From contig NZ_FOJP01000006.1 of the NCBI RefSeq assembly GCF_900111835.1, forward strand, positions 124,001 to 188,000: DNA of 64,000 bases, in the 5' to 3' direction. The translations under genes and the position numbers were made by a program. The notes beneath the pieces are model-generated. The model did not search any database, was not told the origin of the DNA, and was given only the letters and a program-made list of their open reading frames with translations. This DNA is from Metapseudomonas otitidis (GTDB taxonomy: Bacteria > Pseudomonadota > Gammaproteobacteria > Pseudomonadales > Pseudomonadaceae). Of the stretch, positions 38,455 through 47,242 are shown piece by piece (position 1 is the stretch's first letter; the number at the start of each line of letters is the position of its first letter).

Positions 38455-39510
38455 ATGAGTAACGGAACGCTGCTCGTCGCCACCGTCGGCCAGGCCGTGA
38501 TCCGCAGTGCCGACCAGGGCCGCAGCTGGCACCGCCTGGGGCTCGGCCAGCCGCTGGAGTTCGACGCCATCACCCGCTCGCTGAGCCTCAGCCCGCAGGC
38601 GCCGGAGGTGATTTACGCCGGCGCCGACGTGGGCCTGATCGTCAGCCGCGACGTGGGCAACAGCTGGACGCGGGTGGAGTCGCCGTTCAACGGCCAGACC
38701 GTGTGGAAGGTCGCCGTGGACCCGCAGGACCCGCAGCGGATCTTCGTCGGCACCGGCGCCCCGTCCCGCGCGGTGCTCTGGCGCAGCCTGGATGCCGGCG
38801 CCAGCTGGTACCGGGTGCCGGTGGAGATCCCCGAGTTCTGCGGCGGGGTGAACCGCCCCCGGCTGCTGGCCTTCGCCTATGACCCGACCGACCGCCAGCA
38901 GGTCTGGTTCGGCCTGGAGGAGGGCGGCCTGTTCCACAGCCGCGACGGCGGCGACACCTTCACCCGCGTCGATGACCGCCTGCTGTGGGACTACCACTCG
39001 GACATCCACAACATCCAGGTGCTGCCCAACCACGGGCGCAAGGTGATCGTGGTCGCCTGTGTCAACGCCGTCTACCGCAGTGTCGACGAGGGCCTGACCT
39101 GGGAGGGCACCCTGGCCCGCGAAGCCTTCGGGCTCTACTACGTGCGTGCGCTGAACGCCCCGCTGGGCAGCCAGGACACGCTCTTCCTGAGCATCTCCGA
39201 CGGCACGCCGGGCACCACCAGCAAGATCCTGGTCTCCCGCGATTGCGCGGCGAGCTGGGAGGTCCTGCCCCTGCCGCAGCAGCCCAACTCCTGTGTCTGG
39301 GCCATCGCCTTCGACCCGTCCAACCCGCGTCGCATCGTGGCCGGGACCAAGTACGGCCACCTGTTCACCTCGGAGAACGGCGGCGATGGCTGGCAGAAGC
39401 AGTGGCGCGACTTCAGCGAGATCGCCGACGTGCTCTGGACCCCGGCGGTGGCCGACATCCGTCCGGCGCACCAGTCCATCGTCACCCCGACCATCGCCAC
39501 CCAACCCTGA
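38455..39510 (+). CDS. cytosolic BNR/Asp-box beta-propeller protein
   Basis: A 351-residue protein with seven Asp-box-like repeats spaced about 45 residues apart: SADQGRSW, SRDVGNSW, SLDAGASW, SRDGGDTF, SVDEGLTW, SRDCAASW and SENGGDGW. This indicates a six- or seven-bladed propeller as in sialidases and sortilin-like proteins. There is no signal peptide and the sialidase active-site arginines are not obvious, so it is probably not a secreted glycosidase. GGAGGA precedes the ATG. Its role in a catabolic operon, between an SDR and a VOC gene, is unknown; lactonase or scaffold functions are possibilities. Confidence 0.8.
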   Translation: MSNGTLLVATVGQAVIRSADQGRSWHRLGLGQPLEFDAITRSLSLSPQAPEVIYAGADVGLIVSRDVGNSWTRVESPFNGQTVWKVAVDPQDPQRIFVGTGAPSRAVLWRSLDAGASWYRVPVEIPEFCGGVNRPRLLAFAYDPTDRQQVWFGLEEGGLFHSRDGGDTFTRVDDRLLWDYHSDIHNIQVLPNHGRKVIVVACVNAVYRSVDEGLTWEGTLAREAFGLYYVRALNAPLGSQDTLFLSISDGTPGTTSKILVSRDCAASWEVLPLPQQPNSCVWAIAFDPSNPRRIVAGTKYGHLFTSENGGDGWQKQWRDFSEIADVLWTPAVADIRPAHQSIVTPTIATQP

Positions 39511-39520
39511 GGAGACCGCC

Positions 39521-39970
39521 ATGAAAGTCGAGGTCGTACGGACCCACCTGTCGCTCTTCGTGCGCGACCCGGCGCACTCCGCGCGCTGGTACGCGGACAT
39601 CCTCGGGATGCACGAGAGCGCCCGGGGCGAGCGCTGGATCATGATGGCGTTCGGCAGCAAGCACCACGACATCGCCCTGATCGAGGCCGAGCCCGGCGCC
39701 CAGCAGGGCGGCCTGGGGTTGCAGCACTACGGGCTGGAGATCGCCGGCGACATGGACACGCTGCGGGGCCTCTACGGCATGTTGCTGGCCAAGGGCGTGG
39801 AGGTGGTGAAGATCACCGACCACGAGATCGGCCACGGGGTGTACTTCAACGACCCGGACGGCAACCGCCTCGAATTCTTCCTCGAAACCGACCACGACGA
39901 CGCACGGGCCAAGGCGCGCTTCAAGGCCGCCGGCGCACCGAGCCGTCATTTCCATCTCGACCCCCTCTGA
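39521..39970 (+). CDS. VOC-superfamily protein (glyoxalase/extradiol-dioxygenase-like)
   Basis: A 149-residue VOC-fold protein with probable metal ligands His9 (RTHLSLFVRD), His69 (LQHYGLEI) and Glu118 (GNRLEFFLE). The two half-repeats resemble single-module extradiol dioxygenases and glyoxalase-type enzymes. In this operon, next to an MhpA-like hydroxylase and MhpD-like hydratase, a ring-cleavage role is attractive but unproven; isomerase or lyase activity is equally possible. Confidence 0.82.
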   Translation: MKVEVVRTHLSLFVRDPAHSARWYADILGMHESARGERWIMMAFGSKHHDIALIEAEPGAQQGGLGLQHYGLEIAGDMDTLRGLYGMLLAKGVEVVKITDHEIGHGVYFNDPDGNRLEFFLETDHDDARAKARFKAAGAPSRHFHLDPL

Positions 39971-39980
39971 GGAGCCACTG

Positions 39981-40583
39981 ATGAAACCGAACACCTTCGC
40001 CCACTACCACATCCGCAAGTGGTACAGCTTCGTCGAGGAAACCCTGGCCAACGAGAGCGGCCAGCTGGCCGACGGCGAGCCGCTGTTCAAGTACGTGGTC
40101 GCGGCGGCGATCCACAACCCCTATGCCAGTCGCTTCAGCCAGGACCTCGCCGAGCTGGTGGAAGGCTCGCCGGAACTGGGCCGCGAGTTCGGTCGGCGCA
40201 TCCGGGAACTGGCCGGGGAGCGTGCCATCGAGAGCTACGGCAAGGCCTGCCTGGTGGGCACCCAGTGCGAGTACGAGCACGGCAACGCCTTCCTCACCAA
40301 CCCGGCGGCCGACCCGGTGCGCGTGGCGCTCGGGGGCGGCAAGTCCTGGGTGCCGTCCACTGGCAAGCGGGGCGCGCCGGGGGCGACCATCGACGTGCCG
40401 CTGGCCCACAAGGACGCACTCTACGTGCGCTCCCACTACGACACGGTTTCCGTGTCCTTCGGCGACGGCCCCGCGCCGGACGAGGTGATCATCATCTGGG
40501 CCTTCGCCACCCGTGGCCGCCTGCATGCGCGCCTGGGCGGCCTGGCAGCCAAGGACATCCAGGGCGACAACGGCCTGGTCTGA
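39981..40583 (+). CDS. DUF1185 'amino acid synthesis' family protein, copy 2
   Basis: A 200-residue DUF1185 protein, aligned along its length with the copy at 2838-3437: IRKWYSFVEETLANE against IRKIVSYVEETFIEG, IHNPYASRF against IKNPWLGRGF, IESYGKACLVG against IEAYGKAAVVG, and KRGAPGATIDVPLAHKD against KRGGPGTSIQIPMMHKD. The two are clearly paralogous but diverged, so not a recent duplication. Like copy 1, it lies beside an alpha/beta hydrolase gene. Family function is unknown. Confidence 0.85.
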   Translation: MKPNTFAHYHIRKWYSFVEETLANESGQLADGEPLFKYVVAAAIHNPYASRFSQDLAELVEGSPELGREFGRRIRELAGERAIESYGKACLVGTQCEYEHGNAFLTNPAADPVRVALGGGKSWVPSTGKRGAPGATIDVPLAHKDALYVRSHYDTVSVSFGDGPAPDEVIIIWAFATRGRLHARLGGLAAKDIQGDNGLV

Positions 40584-40611
40584 GTAGCGCCTTGGCGCCG
40601 GGGGAGACGTG

Positions 40612-41481
40612 ATGGTTGCGCACAGCCTGTTCTTCAACAACCGCAGCGGCCTGCGGCTGCACCACCTGCGCTGGGGCGAGCCCGGCGGCATTCCGGTGCT
40701 GCTGCTGCACGGCTTGCGCGCCTATGCCCAGACCTGGGAGGCGCTGGCCGGCGCCCTGGGGCCGGGCTACTGCTGTCATGCCCTGGACCAGCGCGGCCGG
40801 GGCCTGAGCGACTGGGCCGACTGGCCCAGCTACCGCACCGAGGTCTACGTGGACGACCTGGAGGATTGGGTGGCGCATCTGGGGCTCGGGCGCTTCGTGC
40901 TGGTGGGGCACTCCCTGGGAGGCGCCAACGCGCTGGAGTATGCGCGGCGCAATCCGGGGCGGCTGCGGGCGCTGGTGATCGAGGACATCGGCCCCGGCTC
41001 GTCCAGCAGCGGCCAGGGCGCCGAGCGCATCCGCCGGGAGATGCGCGAGACGCCCCTGCGCTTCGCCGACTGGGCCGAGGCGGAGGCCTTCTGGCGCCAG
41101 GCGCGCAGCGGGCTCTCGGCGCAGGGGCTGGCCGCGCGCCTGGCCCATTCGATGAAAGCCGATGGCCAGGGCGTCACCTGGCGGCATGACCAGCAGGGCA
41201 TCGCCGAGGCCCGCCTGAGCATCGAGCCGACGGACCTGTGGCCGGCGGTGCGGGCGCTCGACTGCCCGGCGCTGTTCATCCGCGGCGGCCGCTCGGACTT
41301 CCTGCCACCGGCGATGCTGGCGGCCCTGCGCGAGGCCAATCCGAACATTGCGACGGCGGAAATCGCCAATGCCAGCCACTATGTGCACGACGAGCAGGGC
41401 ACGGCCTTCAATCGCCTGGTGGCCCTGTACCTCGACGAGCAGCTGGCACGACAACAACAAGAAGCGGGTGAGAGAGCATGA
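40612..41481 (+). CDS. alpha/beta hydrolase (MhpC-like)
   Basis: A 289-residue alpha/beta hydrolase with the oxyanion motif LLHGLRAY, DQRGRGLSDW, nucleophile Ser101 in VGHSLGG and a His in NASHYVHDE. Meta-cleavage C-C hydrolases and many esterases share this layout. The ATG at 40612 has GGGGAGA just upstream; the overlapping GTG at 40609 is less likely. Its stop overlaps the start of the MhpA-like monooxygenase gene (ATGA), so the two are co-translated and probably act consecutively. Confidence 0.85.
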   Translation: MVAHSLFFNNRSGLRLHHLRWGEPGGIPVLLLHGLRAYAQTWEALAGALGPGYCCHALDQRGRGLSDWADWPSYRTEVYVDDLEDWVAHLGLGRFVLVGHSLGGANALEYARRNPGRLRALVIEDIGPGSSSSGQGAERIRREMRETPLRFADWAEAEAFWRQARSGLSAQGLAARLAHSMKADGQGVTWRHDQQGIAEARLSIEPTDLWPAVRALDCPALFIRGGRSDFLPPAMLAALREANPNIATAEIANASHYVHDEQGTAFNRLVALYLDEQLARQQQEAGERA

Positions 41482-43085
41482 GACGCGAACGCACGGAGGT
41501 GGTGATCGTCGGCGCGGGGCCGAACGGCATCACGGCGGCCCACTACATGGGCCTGTACGGCATCGATTGCGTGGTGCTGGAACTGGCCGAGGAGATCCTG
41601 CCCTATCCACGCGCGGTGGGCATGGACGACGAGGCGCTGCGGGTGCTGCAGACCGTCGGCGTGGCCGACCTGGCCCACCGCGACATGATCAGCAACGTCC
41701 CGCTGCGCTACTACAACGCGCGGGGCGTGTGCTTCGCCGAGGTGAAGCCGAGCACCGCCCAGTACGGCTGGCCGATGCGCAACATCTTCATGCAGCAGTT
41801 GCTCGAACGCACCCTGCGGGACGAACTGGCCGGGCGCGAGCACGTGGATGTCCGCCTGGGCCATGAAATGCTGGCGCTGGAGCAGGACGACGACGGCGTG
41901 ACGCTCCAGGTCAAGGATCGCCAGGGCGAGGTCTACGCGCTCCAGGCCCGCTACGTGATCGCGGCGGACGGCGGTCGTTCGGCGGTGCGCAAGCAGCTGG
42001 GCATCGAGCTGGTGGGGCTGACCCACCCGCGCAAGTGGGTGGTGGTGGACGCCACCAACGATTCCCTGGATGCGCCCTACACGGCCCTGCACGCCGACCC
42101 GCAGCGGCCCTTCGTGTGCATCTACCTGCCGTACCGCCAGCGCCGCTGGGAATTCATGCTGATGGAGCACGAGGACGAGGCGAAGATGTGCGAGGAGGCC
42201 AACATCCGCCGGCTCATCCGTGGCCACATCGGCGAGGCCGTGGACCAGCTGGAGATCGTCCGCATCCGCGCCTACACCCACAACTCGAGGGTGGCCGAGC
42301 GCTTCGTGGAAGGGCGGGTGGCGCTGATCGGCGATGCCGCGCACATCTCCCCGCCCTGGGCCGGGCAGGGGCTCAACTCCGGCCTGCGCGACGTGGCCAA
42401 CCTGTGCTGGAAGATCGCCGCCGTGCTCAAGGGCCGTGCGCGCCCGGCGCTGCTGCAGACCTACGACACCGAGCGCCGTGGGCACGCGCTGGACCTCATC
42501 TCGCTGGCCGACAACATGGGCGCCGTGCTGGGCCTGACCAACCCGCTGATGGCCGGAGTGCGGGACTGGATGTTCCAAGCGGTGAACACCGTCGACAGCC
42601 TGCGTTCGCACCTGCTGGAGTTCAAGTTCAAGCCCAAGGCGACCATCTCCAAGGGCTTCGTCCACCACGAGCGCCCCGACCTGCGCGAAGGCGACCTGGA
42701 AGGGCAATTGTTCATCCAGCCCTTTGTCGAGGACGGCAAGGGCCGCCGCGAGCGCCTGGACGAGGTGCTGGGCCCCTGGTTCGCGGTGATCGGCTACCGG
42801 GTCAACCCCGCAGCGGGGCTGTCGGCACAGACCCGTGCCTTCTGGGACGGGCTGGAGACGCGCTTCATCCAGGTCAACCGCTCGCGCAGCGGCCCTGGTC
42901 GTCACCAGCCCCTGGTGGCCGAGGGCGCCATCAGCGTGGAGGACGTCGATAACCAGCTGGGCGACTGGTTCGCCAGCGCCCGCGACAGCATCGTGGTGGT
43001 GCGGCCGGATCGCTTCATCGCCGCCATCACCACCCCCGAGCGCCTGGACGAAGTGCTGGGCAAGCTGGCGAGGCAACTGGCGTGA
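41478..43085 (+). CDS. FAD-dependent aromatic hydroxylase (MhpA-like)
   Basis: A 535-residue class A flavoprotein monooxygenase. The N-terminal FAD motif GAGPNG (12-17), the DG motif YVIAADGGRSAVRKQLG and the GD motif RVALIGDAAHISPPWAGQGLN are complete. Length and the C-terminal thioredoxin-like extension (from about residue 400) match MhpA-type 3-(3-hydroxyphenyl)propanoate hydroxylases. It should hydroxylate a phenolic substrate with NAD(P)H and O2. It overlaps both neighbours by four bases. Confidence 0.88.
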   Translation: MRRERTEVVIVGAGPNGITAAHYMGLYGIDCVVLELAEEILPYPRAVGMDDEALRVLQTVGVADLAHRDMISNVPLRYYNARGVCFAEVKPSTAQYGWPMRNIFMQQLLERTLRDELAGREHVDVRLGHEMLALEQDDDGVTLQVKDRQGEVYALQARYVIAADGGRSAVRKQLGIELVGLTHPRKWVVVDATNDSLDAPYTALHADPQRPFVCIYLPYRQRRWEFMLMEHEDEAKMCEEANIRRLIRGHIGEAVDQLEIVRIRAYTHNSRVAERFVEGRVALIGDAAHISPPWAGQGLNSGLRDVANLCWKIAAVLKGRARPALLQTYDTERRGHALDLISLADNMGAVLGLTNPLMAGVRDWMFQAVNTVDSLRSHLLEFKFKPKATISKGFVHHERPDLREGDLEGQLFIQPFVEDGKGRRERLDEVLGPWFAVIGYRVNPAAGLSAQTRAFWDGLETRFIQVNRSRSGPGRHQPLVAEGAISVEDVDNQLGDWFASARDSIVVVRPDRFIAAITTPERLDEVLGKLARQLA

Positions 43086-43855
43086 GCCGGGGTGCCGGGC
43101 TGGCGGCCGCCCTGTTGCAGGCCCAGGCCAGCGCGACGCCGCTGGCGCCCGCCTGCGGCGAGGGGCTGACGCTGGACGACGGGTTGCAGGTGCAGCACCA
43201 GGCGCTGGCCCGGCGCCTGGCAGCAGGTGAGCGCCTGACGGGGTGGAAGGTGGCCTTCGCCGGTGCCGCTGCCCAGCGCCGCTTCGGCCTGAGCGAGCCG
43301 GTGTACGGCACGCTGACCGACGCCATGTGCGTGCCGCCGGGTGCCACGCTGGCGCTGAGCGGGCTGGTCCAGCCGAAGCTGGAGGTGGAACTGGCGCTGA
43401 TCCTCGGTGCGCCGCTGCGGCCGGGCACTTGGGACGACGCGGCACTGCTCGGGGCGGTGACGGCGGTGGCGCCGGCGTTCGAGGTGGCGGATTGCCGCTG
43501 GTCGGGATGGAGGTTCGGCGCGGGGGCGTTCCTTGCGGACAACGCGGCGGCGGCCCTCTACTGCCTGGGCGAACCCCAGGCATTCGGCCCGGCGCATCAC
43601 GCCGGGCTGGACTGGCAACTGGAATCCGAGGGCGCCGTGCTGGGTGCGGGCAGCAGCCCGGGGGAGGGCGATGCGCCGTTGCCCAATGCCTGCTGGGCCT
43701 TGCGTCGCCTGCTGGCCGACGGCGCCTCGTTGCAGCCCGGCCAGGTGATTCTCAGCGGGGCGCTGCTGCCGCCGCTGGACATCCGGCCGGTGGAGTACCG
43801 CTTGCGGATGCTGGGCACGGAACTTGCCCTGAGGTTCGTCCAGGACGATTCCTGA
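43082..43855 (+). CDS. 2-keto-4-pentenoate hydratase (MhpD-like)
   Basis: A 257-residue hydratase of the fumarylacetoacetase-like fold. It shows GWKVAFAG, the PKLEVELALIL metal-binding strand, and APAFEVADCRW with acidic residues at the ligand positions. Family members hydrate 2-hydroxypenta-2,4-dienoate in meta-cleavage pathways. It starts at GTG 43082, overlapping the monooxygenase stop. The next enzymes of the standard pathway (aldolase MhpE, dehydrogenase MhpF) are not in the cluster, so either they are elsewhere or the pathway differs. Confidence 0.88.
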   Translation: MSRGAGLAAALLQAQASATPLAPACGEGLTLDDGLQVQHQALARRLAAGERLTGWKVAFAGAAAQRRFGLSEPVYGTLTDAMCVPPGATLALSGLVQPKLEVELALILGAPLRPGTWDDAALLGAVTAVAPAFEVADCRWSGWRFGAGAFLADNAAAALYCLGEPQAFGPAHHAGLDWQLESEGAVLGAGSSPGEGDAPLPNACWALRRLLADGASLQPGQVILSGALLPPLDIRPVEYRLRMLGTELALRFVQDDS

Positions 43856-43910
43856 GCCAGGGAGGCGTGCTCAATGGCTGGCGCCGCTCGGCGCCGGAGG
43901 AGAGACCCAG

Positions 43911-44852
43911 ATGTTGGCTGAAGTGCGTTCCTTCGATGATTCCCAGCAACACGCCGGCTCGATCCTGGGCTGGAACCAGGTCTACGACCAGCTGGGGCGG
44001 GGCCACCTGTCCAGCGAGCTGCAGCAGGTGGCCGCCGAGCGCTTCCAGATCTTCCAGGAAACCCTGGACAAGCGGGTGGTGCAGCACGGCTGCGCGCCCC
44101 GTGGGCGGCTGTGCATCGCCATGTCGCTGGGGACGGGGCGCTTCCCGGTGGTGCAGGGCTACGAGGCCGGCCCGCAGAGCGTGCCGTTGCTGCGCGACGG
44201 CGAGGAGTTCCTGCTGCACGCGCCGGAGGGCATGAGCTTCTTCGCCATCAACATCGACGCCGAGCGGTTCGCCCGCCTGGCGGAGGTCGAGCTGTCCCGC
44301 GAGCAGCTCGGTGCCCTGCGCACGCAGCCGCAGATGGCCGTCTCCCGTGCGGTGCTGGAGCGGGTGCGGAGCCGGATCCAGCCGGTGTTCAGCGCGCTGG
44401 TCAAGGGTGACATCGCCCTGGACCGGGCCTGCGAGGCGCGTCTTGAAGAGCAGTTGCTGGAGACCTTCCTCGACCTGTTCATCCATGCGCGGGACACCCC
44501 CCGGGACCGCCGTGGCAATGTCGCCGTGTCGGCCTACCTGGTGCGCAAGTGCCAGGAAATCGCCCTGGCCAACACCGACGAGTTGCCGAGCATCCTCGCG
44601 CTCTGCGAGCAACTGCGGGTCAGCCGTCGCACCCTGCAGAGCAGCTTCCAGCTGGTGGCCGGCATGCGCCCGGTGGAATACCTGCGCACCCTGCGCCTGA
44701 ATGCGGTGCGCCGCCGCCTGACCAGCACGCCCGCGAGCGTGCTGAACGTCGGTGAGGCGGCGGCGGAGCAGGGCTTCTATCACCTCAGCCATTTCTCGGC
44801 GCGCTACCGCGAGCTGTTTGGCGAATGCCCCTCGGAAACGCGGCGGCCCTGA
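43911..44852 (+). CDS. AraC-family transcriptional regulator
   Basis: A 313-residue regulator with a C-terminal AraC DNA-binding domain: CEQLRVSRRTLQSSFQLVAGMRPVEYLRTLRLNAVRRRL forms the first part, and AAAEQGFYHLSHFSARYRELFGECPSE the second. The N-terminal half is a RHS/cupin-like sensor of the OruR/EutR type. It follows the hydratase gene by 55 bases on the same strand and so may be the operon-specific activator, in addition to the IclR gene at the other end. Confidence 0.88.
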   Translation: MLAEVRSFDDSQQHAGSILGWNQVYDQLGRGHLSSELQQVAAERFQIFQETLDKRVVQHGCAPRGRLCIAMSLGTGRFPVVQGYEAGPQSVPLLRDGEEFLLHAPEGMSFFAINIDAERFARLAEVELSREQLGALRTQPQMAVSRAVLERVRSRIQPVFSALVKGDIALDRACEARLEEQLLETFLDLFIHARDTPRDRRGNVAVSAYLVRKCQEIALANTDELPSILALCEQLRVSRRTLQSSFQLVAGMRPVEYLRTLRLNAVRRRLTSTPASVLNVGEAAAEQGFYHLSHFSARYRELFGECPSETRRP

Positions 44853-44861
44853 ACGGGCGCC

Positions 44862-45683
44862 TCAATGGGCGGCGAAGCGCTGGGCGCCCAGGGCGGCCAT
44901 CTGCTCGGGGTTGCCCGAGCGGGTGATGCTGCAGGCGTTCCAGAGGTCTTCCAGGCTGTGCCGTTGTGCGGCGTCGAGGGCGGCCTGGAGGTAGCCGGGG
45001 TAGTGCAGGGTGCCGCCGCCCAGAACGATGCGCTGGGGGTTGAGCAGGTTGACCAGGGTGGCGATGCCCAGGCCGAGGCAGTGGCCGGCCTGGCGGACGA
45101 GGGCCTGGGTGGCCGGATCGCCGGCGGCCAGCCGGGCGTTGAGGGTGGCGGCATCCACCCCGGCCCGGGCCAGGAGGCTGGCGCCGCTGGCCAACTGATC
45201 CAGCGTGCGCGGGCCGTCGTCGGTGGCGAGGGGGATGCTGCCCAGTTCGCCCGCCCAGCCACGGCTGCCCTCCAGCACCCGGCCGCCTTGCTGGATGGCC
45301 GCGCCAATGCCGGTGCCGATCATGACGACGGCGGTGTCGACGTTCGGTTCGGCGGCGGTTTCGTGGTGCAGGGCGGCCCTGACGTCATTGATCAGTCGCA
45401 CCCGGCCGGCGAGGGAGGCGAGGTCGTCGGCCTTCAGGCCCTGCAGGGCGGGCAGCACGTCCGACAGCCGCAGTTCGTGGTCGCCGATCACCAGCCCCGG
45501 CAGGGCGATGCCGATGCGCTCCACCGGCTCGCCCAGGTCCTGGATGAACGCCGCGAGGGCCTGTTTCAGGTGCGCCGGGGTGAAGTCCGGGCCGGTGGCC
45601 ACCTTGCGGCTCCGGGGGTTGCCGGGCTCGCCGGCAAGCATGAGCAGCTTGGTTCCGCCGACATCGACGCCGAGTACGGCCAT
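44862..45683 (-). CDS. ROK-family protein lacking the zinc motif
   Basis: A 273-residue sugar-kinase-fold protein. The phosphate motif VDVGGTKLL (residues 6-14), catalytic Asp in INDVRAAL and GIGAAIQQGG loop are visible. The usual CxCGxxGCxE zinc module after GELG is absent: the sequence reads GELGSIPLATDDGPRTLDQLASG. It may therefore be a structurally atypical or inactive ROK sugar kinase. It lies tail to tail with the AraC gene (10-base gap), and no sugar-utilisation genes are nearby. Confidence 0.82.
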   Translation of the reverse strand: MAVLGVDVGGTKLLMLAGEPGNPRSRKVATGPDFTPAHLKQALAAFIQDLGEPVERIGIALPGLVIGDHELRLSDVLPALQGLKADDLASLAGRVRLINDVRAALHHETAAEPNVDTAVVMIGTGIGAAIQQGGRVLEGSRGWAGELGSIPLATDDGPRTLDQLASGASLLARAGVDAATLNARLAAGDPATQALVRQAGHCLGLGIATLVNLLNPQRIVLGGGTLHYPGYLQAALDAAQRHSLEDLWNACSITRSGNPEQMAALGAQRFAAH

Positions 45684-45749
45684 GGTGAGGCTCCTGGTCA
45701 GGGGGAGGGGCCTTATGAGACCACAGGCGAGGGAAAACGATGCAGGCCG

Positions 45750-46628
45750 TCAGGGGAGCGCGACCAGGCCTCGCTGGAGGTGCTCGATGGCCCGTTCGGC
45801 CCGGCTGGACAGGGGCCACTCGGCACGGTGGATCAGCCAGAGCCTGTCCACCACCTGCGCCTCCGGCGTGGCGACCTGGATTGCGGCCTGGTTGGCGAAG
45901 GCCTGGCGGGCGTAGCGCGGCAGCACGGCGAAGCCGAGGCCACGGGCGACGGGTTCGAGGATCAGGCCGACCTGGTTGCTGAAGCCGCGCAGCGGCAGGC
46001 TGTGCAGGCCCGGATGGCCGGGGAAGCAGCGGCTCAGCAGGCGGCCGGCCATGGCCTGGCCGTCGGGGTGGTCGATCATGCCCAGGCGCTGCAGGTCGCT
46101 CCAGTCGCGGGCCTGTTCGCCCGCCGGCAGGACCAGCTCCAGGGGCTCCTCGGCGAACAGCCGGGCCTCCAGGCGGGCGTCGTCCGGCCTGAGGCTGACC
46201 AGCCCCAGCTCGAAGCGGTTGTCCAGCACGGCGGCGAGCACTTCGCTGTCCGGCGCGAAACGGTGGCGCACCACCAGGCCCGGATTGGCCTGCTGCAGGT
46301 CCAGCAGCAGGGGGTAGAGCACCAGGCCGATGCTGCCGGGGCTGATGAGGCTGATGTCGCCCTCGTCGGCCCGGGCCTCGTCCAGCCGCTGCCGCAGGCG
46401 CTGGTCGGCGCGCTGCAGTTCGCTGCAGTAGTCCAGCAGGGCGTGGCCGGCGGGTGTCAGTTCGATCTGCCGGGGCCGGCGGATCAGCAGCGGGCCGAGG
46501 CGTTCTTCCAGGTGGCGGATGTGCTGGCTGACTGCAGCCTGGGTGAGGTCGAGGCGTTCGGCCGTGCGGGTGAAGTTGCCCAGCTCGGCCAGGTGTTCGA
46601 AGGTCAACAGCCATTGGGGATTAAGCAT
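45750..46628 (-). CDS. LysR-family transcriptional regulator
   Basis: A 292-residue LysR regulator with the N-terminal helix-turn-helix GNFTRTAERLDLTQAAVSQHIRHLEERLG (residues about 17-45) and a periplasmic-binding-protein-like effector domain after about residue 90. It is transcribed divergently from the VOC gene at 46724 with 95 bases between, an arrangement in which LysR proteins usually control the neighbour. A palindrome GATAACTTATC lies just upstream of its start. Confidence 0.92.
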   Translation of the reverse strand: MLNPQWLLTFEHLAELGNFTRTAERLDLTQAAVSQHIRHLEERLGPLLIRRPRQIELTPAGHALLDYCSELQRADQRLRQRLDEARADEGDISLISPGSIGLVLYPLLLDLQQANPGLVVRHRFAPDSEVLAAVLDNRFELGLVSLRPDDARLEARLFAEEPLELVLPAGEQARDWSDLQRLGMIDHPDGQAMAGRLLSRCFPGHPGLHSLPLRGFSNQVGLILEPVARGLGFAVLPRYARQAFANQAAIQVATPEAQVVDRLWLIHRAEWPLSSRAERAIEHLQRGLVALP

Positions 46629-46631
46629 AAC

Positions 46632-46642
46632 GATAACTTATC
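46632..46642. promoter_or_regulatory. GATAA-C-TTATC palindrome between LysR and VOC genes
   Basis: An 11-base perfect palindrome at the LysR start, in a markedly AT-rich intergenic stretch (about 46622-46677) in an otherwise GC-rich window. It is a plausible autoregulatory site for the LysR protein. Confidence 0.5.
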
Positions 46643-46723
46643 AATTCAATAATCGTGGCGTGGTTCTAATTATAGCGATGCGTCCTTAGGCTGCTCCCAT
46701 CATCAACGACAGGAGCTTTCGCC

Positions 46724-47224
46724 ATGACCGCGACCTATCCCCGCAGCTTTTCCCACATTGGCCTTTCGGTGACCGACCTCGATGCGGCGGTGACCTTCTA
46801 CACCGAGGTGCTCGGCTGGTACCTGATCATGCCGCCCACCACCATCACCGAGGACGACTCGGCCATCGGCGTGATGTGCACCGACGTGTTCGGTGCGGGG
46901 TGGGGCTCATTCCGCATCGCCCACCTGTCCACCGGTGATCGCATCGGCGTGGAGATCTTCCAGTTCCCCAATGCCGAGCGTCCGTCCGGCGAGTTCCAGT
47001 ACTGGAAGGGCGGGGTGTTCCACTTCTGCGTGCAGGACCCGGACGTGGAGGGCCTGGCGGCCCGGATCGTCGCCGCCGGCGGCAAGCAGCGCATGCCGAT
47101 CCGTGAGTACTTCCCCGGCGAGAAGCCGTACCGGATGGTTTACATGGAAGACCCCTTCGGCAACATCCTGGAGATCTACAGCCACAGCTATGAGCTGACC
47201 TACGCCGCTGGCGCCTACCAGTGA
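46724..47224 (+). CDS. VOC-superfamily (glyoxalase/lactoylglutathione-lyase-like) protein
   Basis: A 166-residue VOC-fold protein: His in FSHIGLSV and GVFHFCVQDP and Glu in GNILEIYSH are the expected metal ligands. Homologues are annotated as lactoylglutathione lyase-like or dioxygenase superfamily proteins and the reaction is unknown. It is controlled presumably by the divergent LysR gene. AGGAG precedes the ATG. Confidence 0.85.
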   Translation: MTATYPRSFSHIGLSVTDLDAAVTFYTEVLGWYLIMPPTTITEDDSAIGVMCTDVFGAGWGSFRIAHLSTGDRIGVEIFQFPNAERPSGEFQYWKGGVFHFCVQDPDVEGLAARIVAAGGKQRMPIREYFPGEKPYRMVYMEDPFGNILEIYSHSYELTYAAGAYQ

Positions 47225-47242
47225 CCGGCTGCGCCGGCCGCC

